A stretch of 26,147 bases of DNA from an uncultured Roseburia sp. (GCA_910587865.1 CAJUNX010000034.1:1-26147), one strand, 5' to 3'. Numbered from the stretch's first letter, positions 6,271 through 15,519 are shown. The notes: a model not told the origin generated them from the letters alone. Numbers and translations are program-made.

Positions 6271-8925
6271 TTATTCGTCATCTGTCTCATCCGATGAACC
6301 GGCTTCTTTCTCCTGTGCTTTTGCGTCCGCTTCGGCACGTTCTAAAAGCTCATCCATCAGATTATCATCCGTCTCTTTAAAATTTCCAGCCGCTTTTTTT
6401 GCATTTTCCGCTGCAAGTGCGGCGCTTGCGGCTTCTTCTTCGTCTGTCAGCAATTCCGAGGTATCCGCATAATCAATCAGGCTCTTATCCTCTTTGACTT
6501 TTGCGATGCTTGCAACCGTCACATTTTCATCGAGATTGATCAGCTTGACGCCCGATGTAATACGCCCGAGCAGGGCGGTATCACTGACTTTGATCCGGAT
6601 AATGACGCCCTCCGTGGTGATCAGCATCACTTCATTATCGATGTTAACCGCTTTGACACCGATGATATTACCGGTCTTTTCCGTAATCTTGTAGCACTTC
6701 ACGCCCTTTCCGCCGCGGTTCTGAGTCGTAAATTCCGAGATCAGCGTGCATTTTCCGAGTCCTTTTTCCGAGACGATCATCAGGGATTCGCCCTGGGATT
6801 CCATCTGCATACCGATCACTTCATCCCCATCCGTCAGATTCATCCCGATCACACCCATCGATGTCCGTCCGGTTTTTCTTACATCTGTCTCATGAAACCG
6901 GATGCACTGTCCGTATCTGGTCACCAGAAAGATATCCTGATTGTTGTCCGTCTTTTTGACCTCAATCAGCTCGTCATCCTCGCGAAGATTGATGGCCGCA
7001 AGACCTGTTTTTCTCACATTCGCATAATCCGTGATCGGCGTCTTTTTGACAATTCCTTTTTTCGTTGCCATAAACAGGAAATGTCCTTCCGTGTATTCCC
7101 GGATCGGAATCACAGCGGAAATCTTTTCTCCGGGCTGCAGCTGTAAGAGATTGATGATCGCCGTCCCACGTGCGGTTCTTCCCGCCTCCGGAATCTCATA
7201 CGCCTTGATGCGGTAGACGCGTCCGGTATTGGTAAAAAACATCATATAGTGGTGGGAGGTCGTCATCAAAAGCTCCTCGATAAAATCGTCCTCGATCGTC
7301 TCCATCCCTTTGATCCCTTTGCCGCCGCGGTTCTGCGCACGGAAATTATCAAGGCTCATGCGCTTGATATACCCGAGCTTTGTCATGGTGATCACCGTAT
7401 TGGTCACCGGAATCAGATCTTCCATGGAAATATCGTATTCGTCGAATCCGATGGAAGTCCTTCTGTCATCCCCGAATTTGTCCGCTATCAGCAGAATTTC
7501 TTCACGGATCACTCCGAGCAGTTTTTTCTCGTCGGCTAAGATCGCCTTTAACTCGGTGATCCGCGCCATCAGATCCGCGTACTCCGCCTCAAGTTTCTCG
7601 CGCTCTAATCCGGTCAGTGCGCGCAGACGCATATCCACAATCGCCTGTGCCTGTACGTCTGTCAGTTCAAAGCGCTCCATCAGGCGCTGCTTTGCTTCCT
7701 GGATATTTTTGCTGCTGCGGATGATGCTGATCACTTCGTCGATGTGGTCAAGCGCAATCAGCAATCCCTGTACGATGTGGGCACGCTCCTGCGCTTTGTT
7801 TAAGTCATACTTTGTACGGCGTGTGACAACATCCTTCTGATGAATTAAATAGTAATTTAATATTTGGTAAAGATTCAGTACTTTCGGCTGGTTGTCGACC
7901 AGTGCAAGCATAATCACGCCGAAGGTATCCTGGAGCTGTGTGTGTTTGTAAAGCAGATTTAAAATCACGTTCGGGTTTACGTCGCGCCGCAGCTCGATAC
8001 AGACGCGCATCCCCTGCCGGTCGGATTCATCGCGCAGATCTGTGATGCCGTCGATCTTTTTCTCCCGCACCATCTCTGCAATTTTTTCAATCAGGCGTGC
8101 CTTGTTGACCATATACGGAAGCTCGGTCACAACAATCCGGTTCTTTCCGTTTGCCATGGGCTCGATATCCGAGATTGCGCGTACCCGGATTTTGCCCCTT
8201 CCGGTCCGGTACGCCTCATTGATCCCTGCAGTGCCGAGTATCGTACCGCCGGTCGGAAAGTCCGGCCCTTTCACAATCGAGAGCAGTTCGTCGATCTCCG
8301 TCTCCCGGTCCTCCAGGATCTGATTGTCTATTATTTTTACCACTCCATTGATCACTTCGCGGAGATTATGTGGTGGAATATTCGTTGCCATGCCGACTGC
8401 GATTCCCGTCGTGCCGTTGACCAGAAGATTGGGGTAACGGGACGGAAGGACCACCGGCTCTTTTTCCGTCTCATCAAAGTTCGGCTCAAAATTAACCGTA
8501 TCTTTGTTGATGTCCGCCAGCATCTCCATCGATATTTTGCTCAGTCTCGCTTCCGTGTACCGCATTGCAGCGGCTCCGTCGCCGTCCACGGATCCGAAAT
8601 TGCCGTGACCGTCCACCAAAGGATAACGGAATGACCATTCCTGCGCCATATTTACCAGAGCGCCGTAAATCGAACTGTCCCCGTGCGGATGATATTTCCC
8701 CATCGTATCTCCGACGATACGGGCGCATTTCCGGTGCGGTTTATCCGGTCCGTTATTTAATTCGATCATGGAATACAGCACACGCCGCTGTACCGGTTTC
8801 AGTCCGTCTCTGACATCCGGCAGCGCGCGCTGCGCGATCACGCTCATCGCATAATCAATGTAGGATGATTCCATGGTCTTTTTTAAATCAACCTCATGTA
8901 TCTGGTCAAAAATCTTGTCATCCAT
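6271..8925 (-). CDS. gyrA: DNA gyrase subunit A
   Basis: GyrA is the DNA-breaking and rejoining subunit of the A2B2 gyrase that introduces negative supercoils. The 884-aa protein has the catalytic Tyr123 in AMRYTEARL, the HPHGDSSIYG region just before it, and two QNRGGKG boxes in the C-terminal wrapping domain, of which the first (QNRGGKGIKG) is the GyrA box that distinguishes gyrase from topoisomerase IV. The last 60 or so residues are acidic. The ATG at 8925 was chosen over an in-frame TTG at 8958 because GGGAG precedes it by 8 nt and the family N-terminus starts there. The residue equivalent to E. coli Asp87 is Gly88. It lies 51 nt after gyrB. Confidence 0.98.
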   Translation of the reverse strand: MDDKIFDQIHEVDLKKTMESSYIDYAMSVIAQRALPDVRDGLKPVQRRVLYSMIELNNGPDKPHRKCARIVGDTMGKYHPHGDSSIYGALVNMAQEWSFRYPLVDGHGNFGSVDGDGAAAMRYTEARLSKISMEMLADINKDTVNFEPNFDETEKEPVVLPSRYPNLLVNGTTGIAVGMATNIPPHNLREVINGVVKIIDNQILEDRETEIDELLSIVKGPDFPTGGTILGTAGINEAYRTGRGKIRVRAISDIEPMANGKNRIVVTELPYMVNKARLIEKIAEMVREKKIDGITDLRDESDRQGMRVCIELRRDVNPNVILNLLYKHTQLQDTFGVIMLALVDNQPKVLNLYQILNYYLIHQKDVVTRRTKYDLNKAQERAHIVQGLLIALDHIDEVISIIRSSKNIQEAKQRLMERFELTDVQAQAIVDMRLRALTGLEREKLEAEYADLMARITELKAILADEKKLLGVIREEILLIADKFGDDRRTSIGFDEYDISMEDLIPVTNTVITMTKLGYIKRMSLDNFRAQNRGGKGIKGMETIEDDFIEELLMTTSHHYMMFFTNTGRVYRIKAYEIPEAGRTARGTAIINLLQLQPGEKISAVIPIREYTEGHFLFMATKKGIVKKTPITDYANVRKTGLAAINLREDDELIEVKKTDNNQDIFLVTRYGQCIRFHETDVRKTGRTSMGVIGMNLTDGDEVIGMQMESQGESLMIVSEKGLGKCTLISEFTTQNRGGKGVKCYKITEKTGNIIGVKAVNIDNEVMLITTEGVIIRIKVSDTALLGRITSGVKLINLDENVTVASIAKVKEDKSLIDYADTSELLTDEEEAASAALAAENAKKAAGNFKETDDNLMDELLERAEADAKAQEKEAGSSDETDDE

Positions 8926-8941
8926 CTGGTTTCTCCCATCC

Positions 8942-8965
8942 AAACCTTTTTCCTGCAAAAGGTTT
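8942..8965 (-). promoter_or_regulatory. Hairpin in the gyrB-gyrA gap
   Basis: A perfect 9-bp inverted repeat, AAACCTTTT (8942-8950) and AAAAGGTTT (8957-8965) with a 6-nt loop, lies between the gyrB stop (8977) and the gyrA start (8925), about 16 nt before the gyrA ATG. No U-run follows in the transcript. It could influence gyrA translation or mRNA processing; this is inference. Confidence 0.45.
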
Positions 8966-8976
8966 ACAGCTGCACT

Positions 8977-10896
8977 TTAAATATCAAGGTTCTGCACGTA
9001 TTTTGCATTTTCCTCAATAAATTCACGTCTTGGCTCTACCTTGTCCCCCATCAGCGTCGTAAAAGTCAGATCGATCTCCGAGGAATTCTCCTCATCGATC
9101 ATCACACGCTTTAAGATGCGCTTCTCCGGATCCATCGTCGTCTCCCAAAGCTGTTCGGCATCCATCTCGCCGAGCCCTTTGTAGCGCTGAATCTTATTGT
9201 TGCTGTCACGGCCGATCTCGGCCAGAATCTTTCCGAGCTCAATGTCATCGTATGCATACCACACACCCTTGTTTTTCTCGATCTTATAAAGCGGCGGCGT
9301 TGCGAGATAGACATGTCCCTGCCGGATCAGTTCCGGCATAAACCGGTATAAAAAGGTGAGCATCAGCGTCGCGATATGCGCGCCGTCCACATCGGCGTCC
9401 GTCATGATGATGATCTTGTCATAACGCAGCTTTGAGATATCAAAATCATCGTGGATACCGGTGCCGAATGCAGTGATCATCGCTTTGATCTCCGCATTTC
9501 CGTAGATCCGGTCCAGCCTGGCCTTCTCGACATTTAAGATTTTGCCGCGCAGCGGAAGGATCGCCTGCGTCGCACGGCTGCGCGCCGTCTTTGCGGAACC
9601 GCCTGCGGAGTCTCCCTCCACGATAAAGATCTCACAGTTTTTCGGGTCTTTATCCGAGCAGTCGGCCAGCTTGCCGGGGAGCGCCATGCCTTCAAGCGCC
9701 GTCTTTCTGCGCGTAAGATCCCTCGCTTTTCTCGCCGCCTCTCTCGCGCGCTGCGCAAGCAGGGATTTTTCACAGATCGTCTTCGCCACGGAGGGATTCT
9801 GCTCTAAAAAATAGGTCAGCTGCTCGCTCACCACCGAATCCACCGCGCCTCTCGCCTCACTGTTTCCGAGCTTCTGCTTCGTCTGCCCTTCAAACTGCGG
9901 TTCCTCGATCTTTACGCTGATGATCGCTGTCAGCCCCTCCCGGATATCCTCGCCGGAGAGTGCTTCCGACTCTTTTAAAATCTTATTGGCGCGCGCATAG
10001 CTGTTGAATGTCTTTGTGAGTGCATTCCGAAATCCCGCGAGATGCGTACCGCCCTCCGGAGTGATGATATTATTGACAAAGCTGTAAGTCGCATCGTTGT
10101 AGGAATCATTGTGCTGCATCGCAACTTCGACATAAACGCTCTCCCTGCTTCCCTCGCAGTAGATCACATCCTGATAGAGCGCTTCCCTGCTCTTATTCAG
10201 ATACGTCACAAACTCTTTGATACCGCCCGCATAATGAAATTCATGCCGCCGGTCTGTCTCTTCCCTGACATCGTTTAACGTGATCCGCAGCCCTTTTGTC
10301 AGAAATGCGGTCTCACGAAGTCTCTGCTTTAACGTGTCGTAGTCAAATATCGTCTCCTCGAAGATTTCCGCATCCGGGAGAAACGTCACCTTTGTGCCGT
10401 GCTTTTCAAAATCGCAGTCGTCGATAATCCGAACCGGTTCGTCCGGTTTTCCCATCTTATAGCTTTGGAAATAGACGTTTCCCTCGTTGTAGACTTCCAC
10501 ACAGAGCATGGAAGAAAGCGCATTTACAACCGACGCTCCCACACCGTGCAGACCGCCGGACACCTTATATCCTCCGCCGCCGAACTTTCCGCCCGCATGG
10601 AGCACCGTATAGACAACCTCAAGCGCCGACTTTCCGGCTTTGTGATTCATACCGACCGGAATTCCGCGGCCGTCGTCCTCAACGGTGATGGAATTATCCG
10701 GGTTGATCGTCACTTCGATATTTTTACAATAGCCGGCCAGCGCCTCATCCACCGCATTGTCCACAATCTCGTATACCAGATGATGAAGCCCGCGTGTTGA
10801 TGTGCTGCCAATATACATTCCGGGTCTCTTACGGACCGCCTCGAGTCCCTCTAATATCTGGATCTGATCCGCTCCGTATTCGTTTTCTGTACCCAT
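8977..10896 (-). CDS. gyrB: DNA gyrase subunit B
   Basis: GyrB is the ATPase subunit of gyrase. The 639-aa length is that of a gyrase rather than a topoisomerase IV relative. In order come the GHKL ATP-binding motifs (EIVDNAVDEA, DDGRGIPVG, GGLHGVGASVVNAL), a transducer region, then the TOPRIM motifs EGDSAGGSAK and DADVDGAHI, and a QRYKGLGEMDAEQL tail. The frame is open 90 nt further upstream, but the ATG at 10896 is preceded by GGAGG with 5-nt spacing and matches the family N-terminus. It follows recF by 47 nt in the classical Gram-positive order. Confidence 0.98.
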   Translation of the reverse strand: MGTENEYGADQIQILEGLEAVRKRPGMYIGSTSTRGLHHLVYEIVDNAVDEALAGYCKNIEVTINPDNSITVEDDGRGIPVGMNHKAGKSALEVVYTVLHAGGKFGGGGYKVSGGLHGVGASVVNALSSMLCVEVYNEGNVYFQSYKMGKPDEPVRIIDDCDFEKHGTKVTFLPDAEIFEETIFDYDTLKQRLRETAFLTKGLRITLNDVREETDRRHEFHYAGGIKEFVTYLNKSREALYQDVIYCEGSRESVYVEVAMQHNDSYNDATYSFVNNIITPEGGTHLAGFRNALTKTFNSYARANKILKESEALSGEDIREGLTAIISVKIEEPQFEGQTKQKLGNSEARGAVDSVVSEQLTYFLEQNPSVAKTICEKSLLAQRAREAARKARDLTRRKTALEGMALPGKLADCSDKDPKNCEIFIVEGDSAGGSAKTARSRATQAILPLRGKILNVEKARLDRIYGNAEIKAMITAFGTGIHDDFDISKLRYDKIIIMTDADVDGAHIATLMLTFLYRFMPELIRQGHVYLATPPLYKIEKNKGVWYAYDDIELGKILAEIGRDSNNKIQRYKGLGEMDAEQLWETTMDPEKRILKRVMIDEENSSEIDLTFTTLMGDKVEPRREFIEENAKYVQNLDI

Positions 10897-10943
10897 ATAT
10901 GCCTCCATACTTCTGTTATCACACAGGCCATAATGCCTTTTAC

Positions 10944-12041
10944 TCACGCTTCCTTTATCGTCTTTTCCGTTACCTGTCCGCTGCACACTTCAAACACCCG
11001 GTTGATCTGAAACCGGTTTCGGACAAATTCGTCCAAACCGGTGCAGGTGATGATCGTCTGCGTATCACAGATACTGTTTAACAGATAATTCTGTCTGCCG
11101 CTGTCAAGCTCGGATAACACATCATCCAGAAGCAGCACCGGCGTATCATGAATCCTTTTTTTCACAAATAAAATCTCGGAGAGCTTCAGCGACAGGGCGG
11201 AAGTCCTCTGCTGTCCCTGGGAACCGAACCTGCGGATATCCACACCGCCAATGGAAAATGAAAGATCGTCCCTGTGTGGTCCTACAGATGTCTGACACAG
11301 TTTTCGGTCTCTCTCCCTCGCACGGTTTAACTCGTCGGCAAAGAAAATATCATCGATATCCGGCTCATATGTCAGAAGAATCTCTTCCCTGCCGCCAGAA
11401 ATCCGAAAATGGATGTCATGGATGATCCCGCGAAGCTCTTCCACAAATTCTCTGCGTCTCGCAATAATCCTTTTTCCAGTTTCTACCAGCTGCGAATCCC
11501 ATACGGAAAGTGTATCCTTTAAATCAGGGCGGTAAACCATATCTTTTAATAATTTGTTCCTCTGATTCAGAATCCGGTTGTAGGTTCCAAGATCAGACAG
11601 ATAGATCCTGTCAATCTGACACAGCTCGGAGTCCATAAATCTGCGCCGTTCCGACGGTCCGTTTTTGATAATATTTAAATCTTCCGGCGAAAAAAGGACG
11701 ATATTTAAAATACCAAACAGCTCCGAAGCCTTGCGGATCGGGATCTTATCAATCGCGATCCCCTTTGTGCGGTTCTTTTTTAAGTGGATGTCAATCTGAT
11801 ATTCCCTGCCGTTTTTTTCAATGATCGTGCGGACATGCGCTTCGTCGCTGCCGAACCGGATCATCTCTTTGTCACGGCCTCCCCGGTGCGATTTTGTCGT
11901 CCCGCTCAGATATGCGGCCTCAAGTATATTGGTCTTTCCCTGGGCGTTATCCCCATACAGGATATTCGTCCCCTCATCAAAGGAGAGCGTTAACACCTCA
12001 TAATTGCGAAAATTCTTTAGTTCGATCGATTTTATGATCAT
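10944..12041 (-). CDS. recF: DNA replication and repair protein RecF
   Basis: RecF is an SMC-like ATPase that works with RecO and RecR to load RecA at single-strand gaps. The 365-aa protein has Walker A GDNAQGKTN at about residues 30-38, the ABC signature FGSQGQQRT at about 272-280, and Walker B VLLLDDVLSELD at about 303-314. Its ATG overlaps the stop of the upstream S4 gene (ATGA), so translation is coupled. It lies between that gene and gyrB as in most Gram-positive origins. Confidence 0.97.
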   Translation of the reverse strand: MIIKSIELKNFRNYEVLTLSFDEGTNILYGDNAQGKTNILEAAYLSGTTKSHRGGRDKEMIRFGSDEAHVRTIIEKNGREYQIDIHLKKNRTKGIAIDKIPIRKASELFGILNIVLFSPEDLNIIKNGPSERRRFMDSELCQIDRIYLSDLGTYNRILNQRNKLLKDMVYRPDLKDTLSVWDSQLVETGKRIIARRREFVEELRGIIHDIHFRISGGREEILLTYEPDIDDIFFADELNRARERDRKLCQTSVGPHRDDLSFSIGGVDIRRFGSQGQQRTSALSLKLSEILFVKKRIHDTPVLLLDDVLSELDSGRQNYLLNSICDTQTIITCTGLDEFVRNRFQINRVFEVCSGQVTEKTIKEA

Positions 12042-12253
12042 TTGATTATTTTTATCGTCTCTTTGTCATAGGAAACCACTTCGCCGCCATAGAGCTTTTT
12101 TCCTCTCCGCAGCTCCGTCTCTCCGTTGACACTCACCAGCCCGTCCGTAATCACAAATTTGGCATCCACACCCGAACCGACCACGCCGGCTTTTTTTAAT
12201 GCCTGACCGAGTCTGATAAATTCTTCTCCCTCTCTGATCTTTACATCCATCAT
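12038..12253 (-). CDS. yaaA: Small S4-domain RNA-binding protein (YaaA/RlbA type)
   Basis: The 71-aa protein is almost entirely one S4 RNA-binding fold, with the core IRLGQALKKAGVVGSG at about 13-28 and ITDGLVSVNGE at about 35-45. The family sits between dnaN and recF in Bacillota origins and has been linked to ribosome assembly. AGGAGG lies 5 nt before the first of two adjacent ATG codons, so either may start. Its stop overlaps the recF start. Confidence 0.93.
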   Translation of the reverse strand: MMDVKIREGEEFIRLGQALKKAGVVGSGVDAKFVITDGLVSVNGETELRRGKKLYGGEVVSYDKETIKIIK

Positions 12254-12316
12254 CCAATCCTCCTTCAGCTGCCGTCACAGAGCAAATCTTATGGTCCGTG
12301 CCGGACATTTTTCCTG

Positions 12317-13429
12317 TCAGTTCGATAACGCATTAAAATTGACCGGAAGAATCAGATAGATAAACTTCTCATAGTCGTCGCGGATAAAACACGGCGCTTT
12401 CGGATTTACCATATACAGCGTCACTTCCTCCTCGTCAATCACGCGGAGCGCATCGATAAAGAACTTCGGATTAAACCCGATCAGAATGTCCTTTCCCTCC
12501 TTGGCGATGTCAATCTCCTCATCCATGGAACCGATAAAGGAATTGATCTTGAGCTCCATCGAGGAATCCGTAATATTCATGATGATGGGCTTTTTATCCC
12601 CTTCCTTGACGAGAAGCGTCGCTCGGTCGATGCAGTCTAAAAGCTCCCGTTTGTTGATCCGGATCTTCGTCTCATAATCGGAGGAGAGCATCTGCTCGAT
12701 CCGGAAATACTCGCCCTCGATCAGCCTCGAAACTACAGTCGTCTGATCAAATTCAAACATGATATGATTCTCCGTCAGAAAGATGCTGACCTGATCCTCC
12801 GCGCTTCCCGGCAGAATCTTACTTACTTCCTGCAGTGTTTTTCCCGGTACAACCACTTTTTTATGTGCATAACTGTCTTTCAGTTCAATGTTTCGGATCG
12901 AGATGCGGTGTCCGTCAAGGGAAACCACCTTTAAGTCGTTGTTCTGAATCTCAAACAGCTCACCTGTCATCAGCTTATTGTTGTCGTTATCCGCAATCGA
13001 AAAAATAGTCTGACGGATCACTTCTTTTAACGTGAACTGTGAGATGCGGATCGCTTCGTTTCTCTCAATAAAAGGTATGTAGGAAAAATCTTCTCCGGAT
13101 TTACCGATGATGTTAAACTTCGCTTTTTCACACGTGATCGTTGTCTTAAAGGAGCTGTCCGTTTCGATCACGACATCATTATCCGGGAGTTTTCTCACGA
13201 TCTCAGAAAAAATCTTGGCGTCGAGCGCAATCACGCCCGGCTCTGCAATCTCTCCTTCTATCCTGGTCTCAATCCCGAGTTCCATATCATTTGCCGTCAG
13301 TCTGATCTCATTTGAAGAAGCATCGATCAGAATGCACTCTAAGATCGCCATGGTTGTTCTCGTGGGAACTGCTTTTGATACGATATTCACACCATGCAGT
13401 AAATTTGATTTGGAACAGATTAACTTCAT
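12317..13429 (-). CDS. dnaN: DNA polymerase III beta subunit (sliding clamp)
   Basis: DnaN forms the ring clamp that tethers DNA polymerase III to DNA. The 370-aa protein starts MKLICSKSNLL and shows the three-fold clamp architecture; ALSN at the end and PGKTLQEVSKIL in the middle are family landmarks. The ATG at 13429 is preceded by AAGGAG with 12-nt spacing. It is separated from dnaA by 319 nt and from the S4 gene by 63 nt. It may be read both from dnaA and from a candidate promoter at 13692-13719. Confidence 0.98.
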   Translation of the reverse strand: MKLICSKSNLLHGVNIVSKAVPTRTTMAILECILIDASSNEIRLTANDMELGIETRIEGEIAEPGVIALDAKIFSEIVRKLPDNDVVIETDSSFKTTITCEKAKFNIIGKSGEDFSYIPFIERNEAIRISQFTLKEVIRQTIFSIADNDNNKLMTGELFEIQNNDLKVVSLDGHRISIRNIELKDSYAHKKVVVPGKTLQEVSKILPGSAEDQVSIFLTENHIMFEFDQTTVVSRLIEGEYFRIEQMLSSDYETKIRINKRELLDCIDRATLLVKEGDKKPIIMNITDSSMELKINSFIGSMDEEIDIAKEGKDILIGFNPKFFIDALRVIDEEEVTLYMVNPKAPCFIRDDYEKFIYLILPVNFNALSN

Positions 13430-13748
13430 AATTGTTTATAACTCCTTCCTGACATAACGAAAAAAAAAGTTGTGAGAACGGCGTGCGGCCGTCAGTAATA
13501 TTTATAAAAGAACTTCAACGTAATCTTAATAGGGGCTGTTTATAAGTGAATAACCTCCGAACGCCCGATGTGCCGGGGGTTCGCGAAAAAAATCAACTGT
13601 ATAACTCTGTGAAAAGTCTGCGGATGATATCTGAATACTTTGTGCAGAAATCAGTGTGAGCCAAATCGGTTGAAATGGCTGCTTTTTCGGGTTTAAACAG
13701 AGGATGAACATATTGTCAACATCTTCGGGTGGAAAATGAGACAGTGAT
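13430..13748 (-). other. dnaA-dnaN intergenic region (319 nt)
   Basis: No gene is supported here. There are no perfect DnaA boxes; the best matches have two mismatches, for example TTATTCACT at 13545-13553 on the minus strand. A small GC hairpin ACGGC/GCCGT lies at 13478-13492, followed in the transcript by a run of nine U about 10 nt later and just before the dnaN ribosome-binding site. A candidate promoter is listed separately. There is no evidence here for the second half of a bipartite origin. Confidence 0.5.
13692..13719 (-). promoter_or_regulatory. dnaN: Candidate dnaN promoter
   Basis: On the minus strand a perfect TTGACA (13714-13719) is followed after 16 nt by TTTAAA (13692-13697), four of six matches to the -10 consensus. 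It lies just after the dnaA stop, so dnaN could have its own 260-nt leader. Confidence 0.5.
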
Positions 13749-15104
13749 TTAGTTCGGGTTAATCTTTTTCTTAATCGTCTCAATCAGGCTTCGGGTGGAG
13801 GCATTCGACTCGTATTCCTCGGAGATCTTCTGAATGCCGTGTATGATCGTTGAGTGGTCGCGCCCTCCGAGCATGGAGCCGATGGATTCTAACTGGATGT
13901 CCGTCATGGTCTTGCATAAGTACATAGCGATCTGTCTGGGCCTGGCGATATCTTTGCTGCGGCTTTTTGAGATCAGCTGATCCAGTGAGACCTGGAAATG
14001 TTCGGAAACCACCTCGATAATCAGCTGGGCCGTAACCTCTTTTGGCTTGTCCGGCGTGATGATATTCGAGAGCTCCCGGATCGCGATTTCCATCGTGATC
14101 TCAACGTTCTCAAGATTGGAAAATGCGAGCAGTTTGTTTAATGCGCCTTCCAGTTCCCGGATATTTGATTTGATGTTCGTCGCGATATAATTGAGAACGT
14201 CGTCGTTTAAGATCATATCGTCGGCTTCGACTTTTTTCCGGAGAATCGCCATACGCGTTTCATAATCCGGTGTGCCGATGTCCGCCATCAGTCCCCATTC
14301 AAAACGGGAGCGGATTCTTTCTTCCAGGGTCTCCATATCCTTCGGAGGTTTGTCGGAAGTCAGAATGATCTGTTTTCTGGCGGAGTGAAGTGCGTTGAAG
14401 GTGTGGAAAAACTCTTCCTGAGTGCTTTCCTTACCTATAATAAACTGGACGTCATCTACCATCAGTACATCAATCGTCCGGTATTTCTCGCGGAACTTGT
14501 TCATCGCAGAGGCATTCCCGCTTCGGATGGACTCGATGACTTCGTTGGTAAACTGTTCCGATGTCACGTAAATAATTCTGGCATTCGGATCATTTTCCTG
14601 TATGAAGTGGCCGATGGAATGCATCAGGTGCGTCTTTCCAAGTCCGGGGCCTCCGTAGATATAAAGCGGATTGTAGGATTCGCCCGGGGATTCCGCGACC
14701 GCAAGGGAGGCGGAATGTGCGAAACGATTGTTGCTTCCGACAACAAAGGTATCAAACGTGTAATTCTGATTCAGATTTGATCGCTCTGTCTTTTCGGAAA
14801 AAGAGGGCTTTGAAACTTTTGCGCCGTCTTTGTGCATCCCCCTGGCCTGTTCCGGAAGCAGAAGCTTCAGTTCGTATTCATGTCCGGTGATCTCGGCAAT
14901 CGCAACCTTTAAGGGGAGCAGGTATCGTTTGGATATGTAATTGAGCGACATCTGGTCCGACGGGACAAGGATATAGAGAATATTCTGTTCGATACCGTAT
15001 ACTTCGAGCGGTCGAAGCCAGTTGTCAAAGGAGACATTTGTGATGTCGTGTTCCGTCTTGACTGTCATCAGAATCTCGTCCCATTTTTCTAAAATGAAAT
15101 CCAT
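13749..15104 (-). CDS. dnaA: Chromosomal replication initiator protein DnaA
   Basis: DnaA binds DnaA boxes and melts the origin. The 451-aa protein has the N-terminal helicase-loading domain I (1-85), a linker, and an AAA+ core with Walker A GGPGLGKTH (151-159) and Walker B VLMVDDVQ (213-220). The C-terminal domain IV carries the box-recognition helix GGRDHSTI (413-420). The ATG at 15104 follows a CGGAGTG ribosome-binding sequence. It is transcribed away from the adjacent origin and is the reference gene for the left arm. Confidence 0.99.
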   Translation of the reverse strand: MDFILEKWDEILMTVKTEHDITNVSFDNWLRPLEVYGIEQNILYILVPSDQMSLNYISKRYLLPLKVAIAEITGHEYELKLLLPEQARGMHKDGAKVSKPSFSEKTERSNLNQNYTFDTFVVGSNNRFAHSASLAVAESPGESYNPLYIYGGPGLGKTHLMHSIGHFIQENDPNARIIYVTSEQFTNEVIESIRSGNASAMNKFREKYRTIDVLMVDDVQFIIGKESTQEEFFHTFNALHSARKQIILTSDKPPKDMETLEERIRSRFEWGLMADIGTPDYETRMAILRKKVEADDMILNDDVLNYIATNIKSNIRELEGALNKLLAFSNLENVEITMEIAIRELSNIITPDKPKEVTAQLIIEVVSEHFQVSLDQLISKSRSKDIARPRQIAMYLCKTMTDIQLESIGSMLGGRDHSTIIHGIQKISEEYESNASTRSLIETIKKKINPN

Positions 15105-15149
15105 ATCAGCACTCCGGTTTCTAGTGTTTCGAAAAATCCTACTCTTCTT

Positions 15150-15178
15150 ATCCTACACTATTTTAACGCTTTTTACAA
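15150..15178 (-). promoter_or_regulatory. dnaA: Candidate dnaA promoter
   Basis: On the minus strand TTGTAA (15173-15178), a 17-nt spacer and TAGGAT (15150-15155) each match four of six consensus bases. It ends 45 nt upstream of the dnaA start. Confidence 0.5.
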
Positions 15179-15224
15179 TGGCTAATTTGCGTTTTTATAC
15201 GGTATGTGGGTAGGGATATGTGAA

Positions 15225-15268
15225 AAATAAAAAACGCCTATTTGGGCAAAATACGACGTTTTTTATTT
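15225..15268. repeat. AT-rich 12-bp inverted repeat beside oriC
   Basis: AAATAAAAAACG (15225-15236) and CGTTTTTTATTT (15257-15268) are perfect reverse complements around a 20-nt centre. The element lies between the dnaA promoter and the DnaA-box cluster. It has a T-run on either strand after the CG, so it could act as a weak bidirectional terminator or as an origin structural element; neither is shown. Confidence 0.6.
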
Positions 15269-15319
15269 GAGAACAATTATAAACAACGGGAAACATTGAA
15301 AAATAAGGAAAAAAAGATT

Positions 15320-15519
15320 TTATTCACATATTATCCGATAGATAGCAACGAGTTATCCACAAGTTTATCCACATTCCGGGGATAACTCAAAAAACGGCAT
15401 CGGCTCTGTATATTTTTTTCAAATGTGTGGAAAAATGGATGTACAAGATTTGGTAGAGAGGAGTTTCTTCCTTATTATATATAGTGTTTTTTTTTGTGTG
15501 GAGAGAATGATGTGGACAA
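15320..15519. other. oriC: oriC: DnaA-box cluster and AT-rich unwinding region
   Basis: Two perfect TTATCCACA boxes lie at 15353-15361 and 15365-15373 on the plus strand, 12 nt start to start. One-mismatch boxes are at 15320-15328 (TTATTCACA, plus), 15426-15434 (TTTTCCACA, minus) and 15511-15519 (TTGTCCACA, minus). A two-mismatch box is at 15377-15385 (minus). An AT tract around 15470-15496, including TTATTATATATAG and a T9 run, is a candidate unwinding element. Divergent leading-strand genes flank it. The rest of the 530-nt dnaA-rpmH gap (15105-15634) holds the two promoters and the inverted repeat described separately. Confidence 0.9.

Noticed and set aside
12294..12306. GTCCG/CGGAC mini-hairpin followed by five T in the dnaN-yaaA gap
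   Set aside because: The T-run lies on the plus strand while all genes here are on the minus strand, and the 5-bp stem with a 3-nt loop is weak.
13526..13783. 85-aa minus-strand frame across the dnaA end and the dnaA-dnaN gap
   Set aside because: It overlaps the dnaA 3' end in another frame, has no ribosome-binding site and no recognisable protein character.
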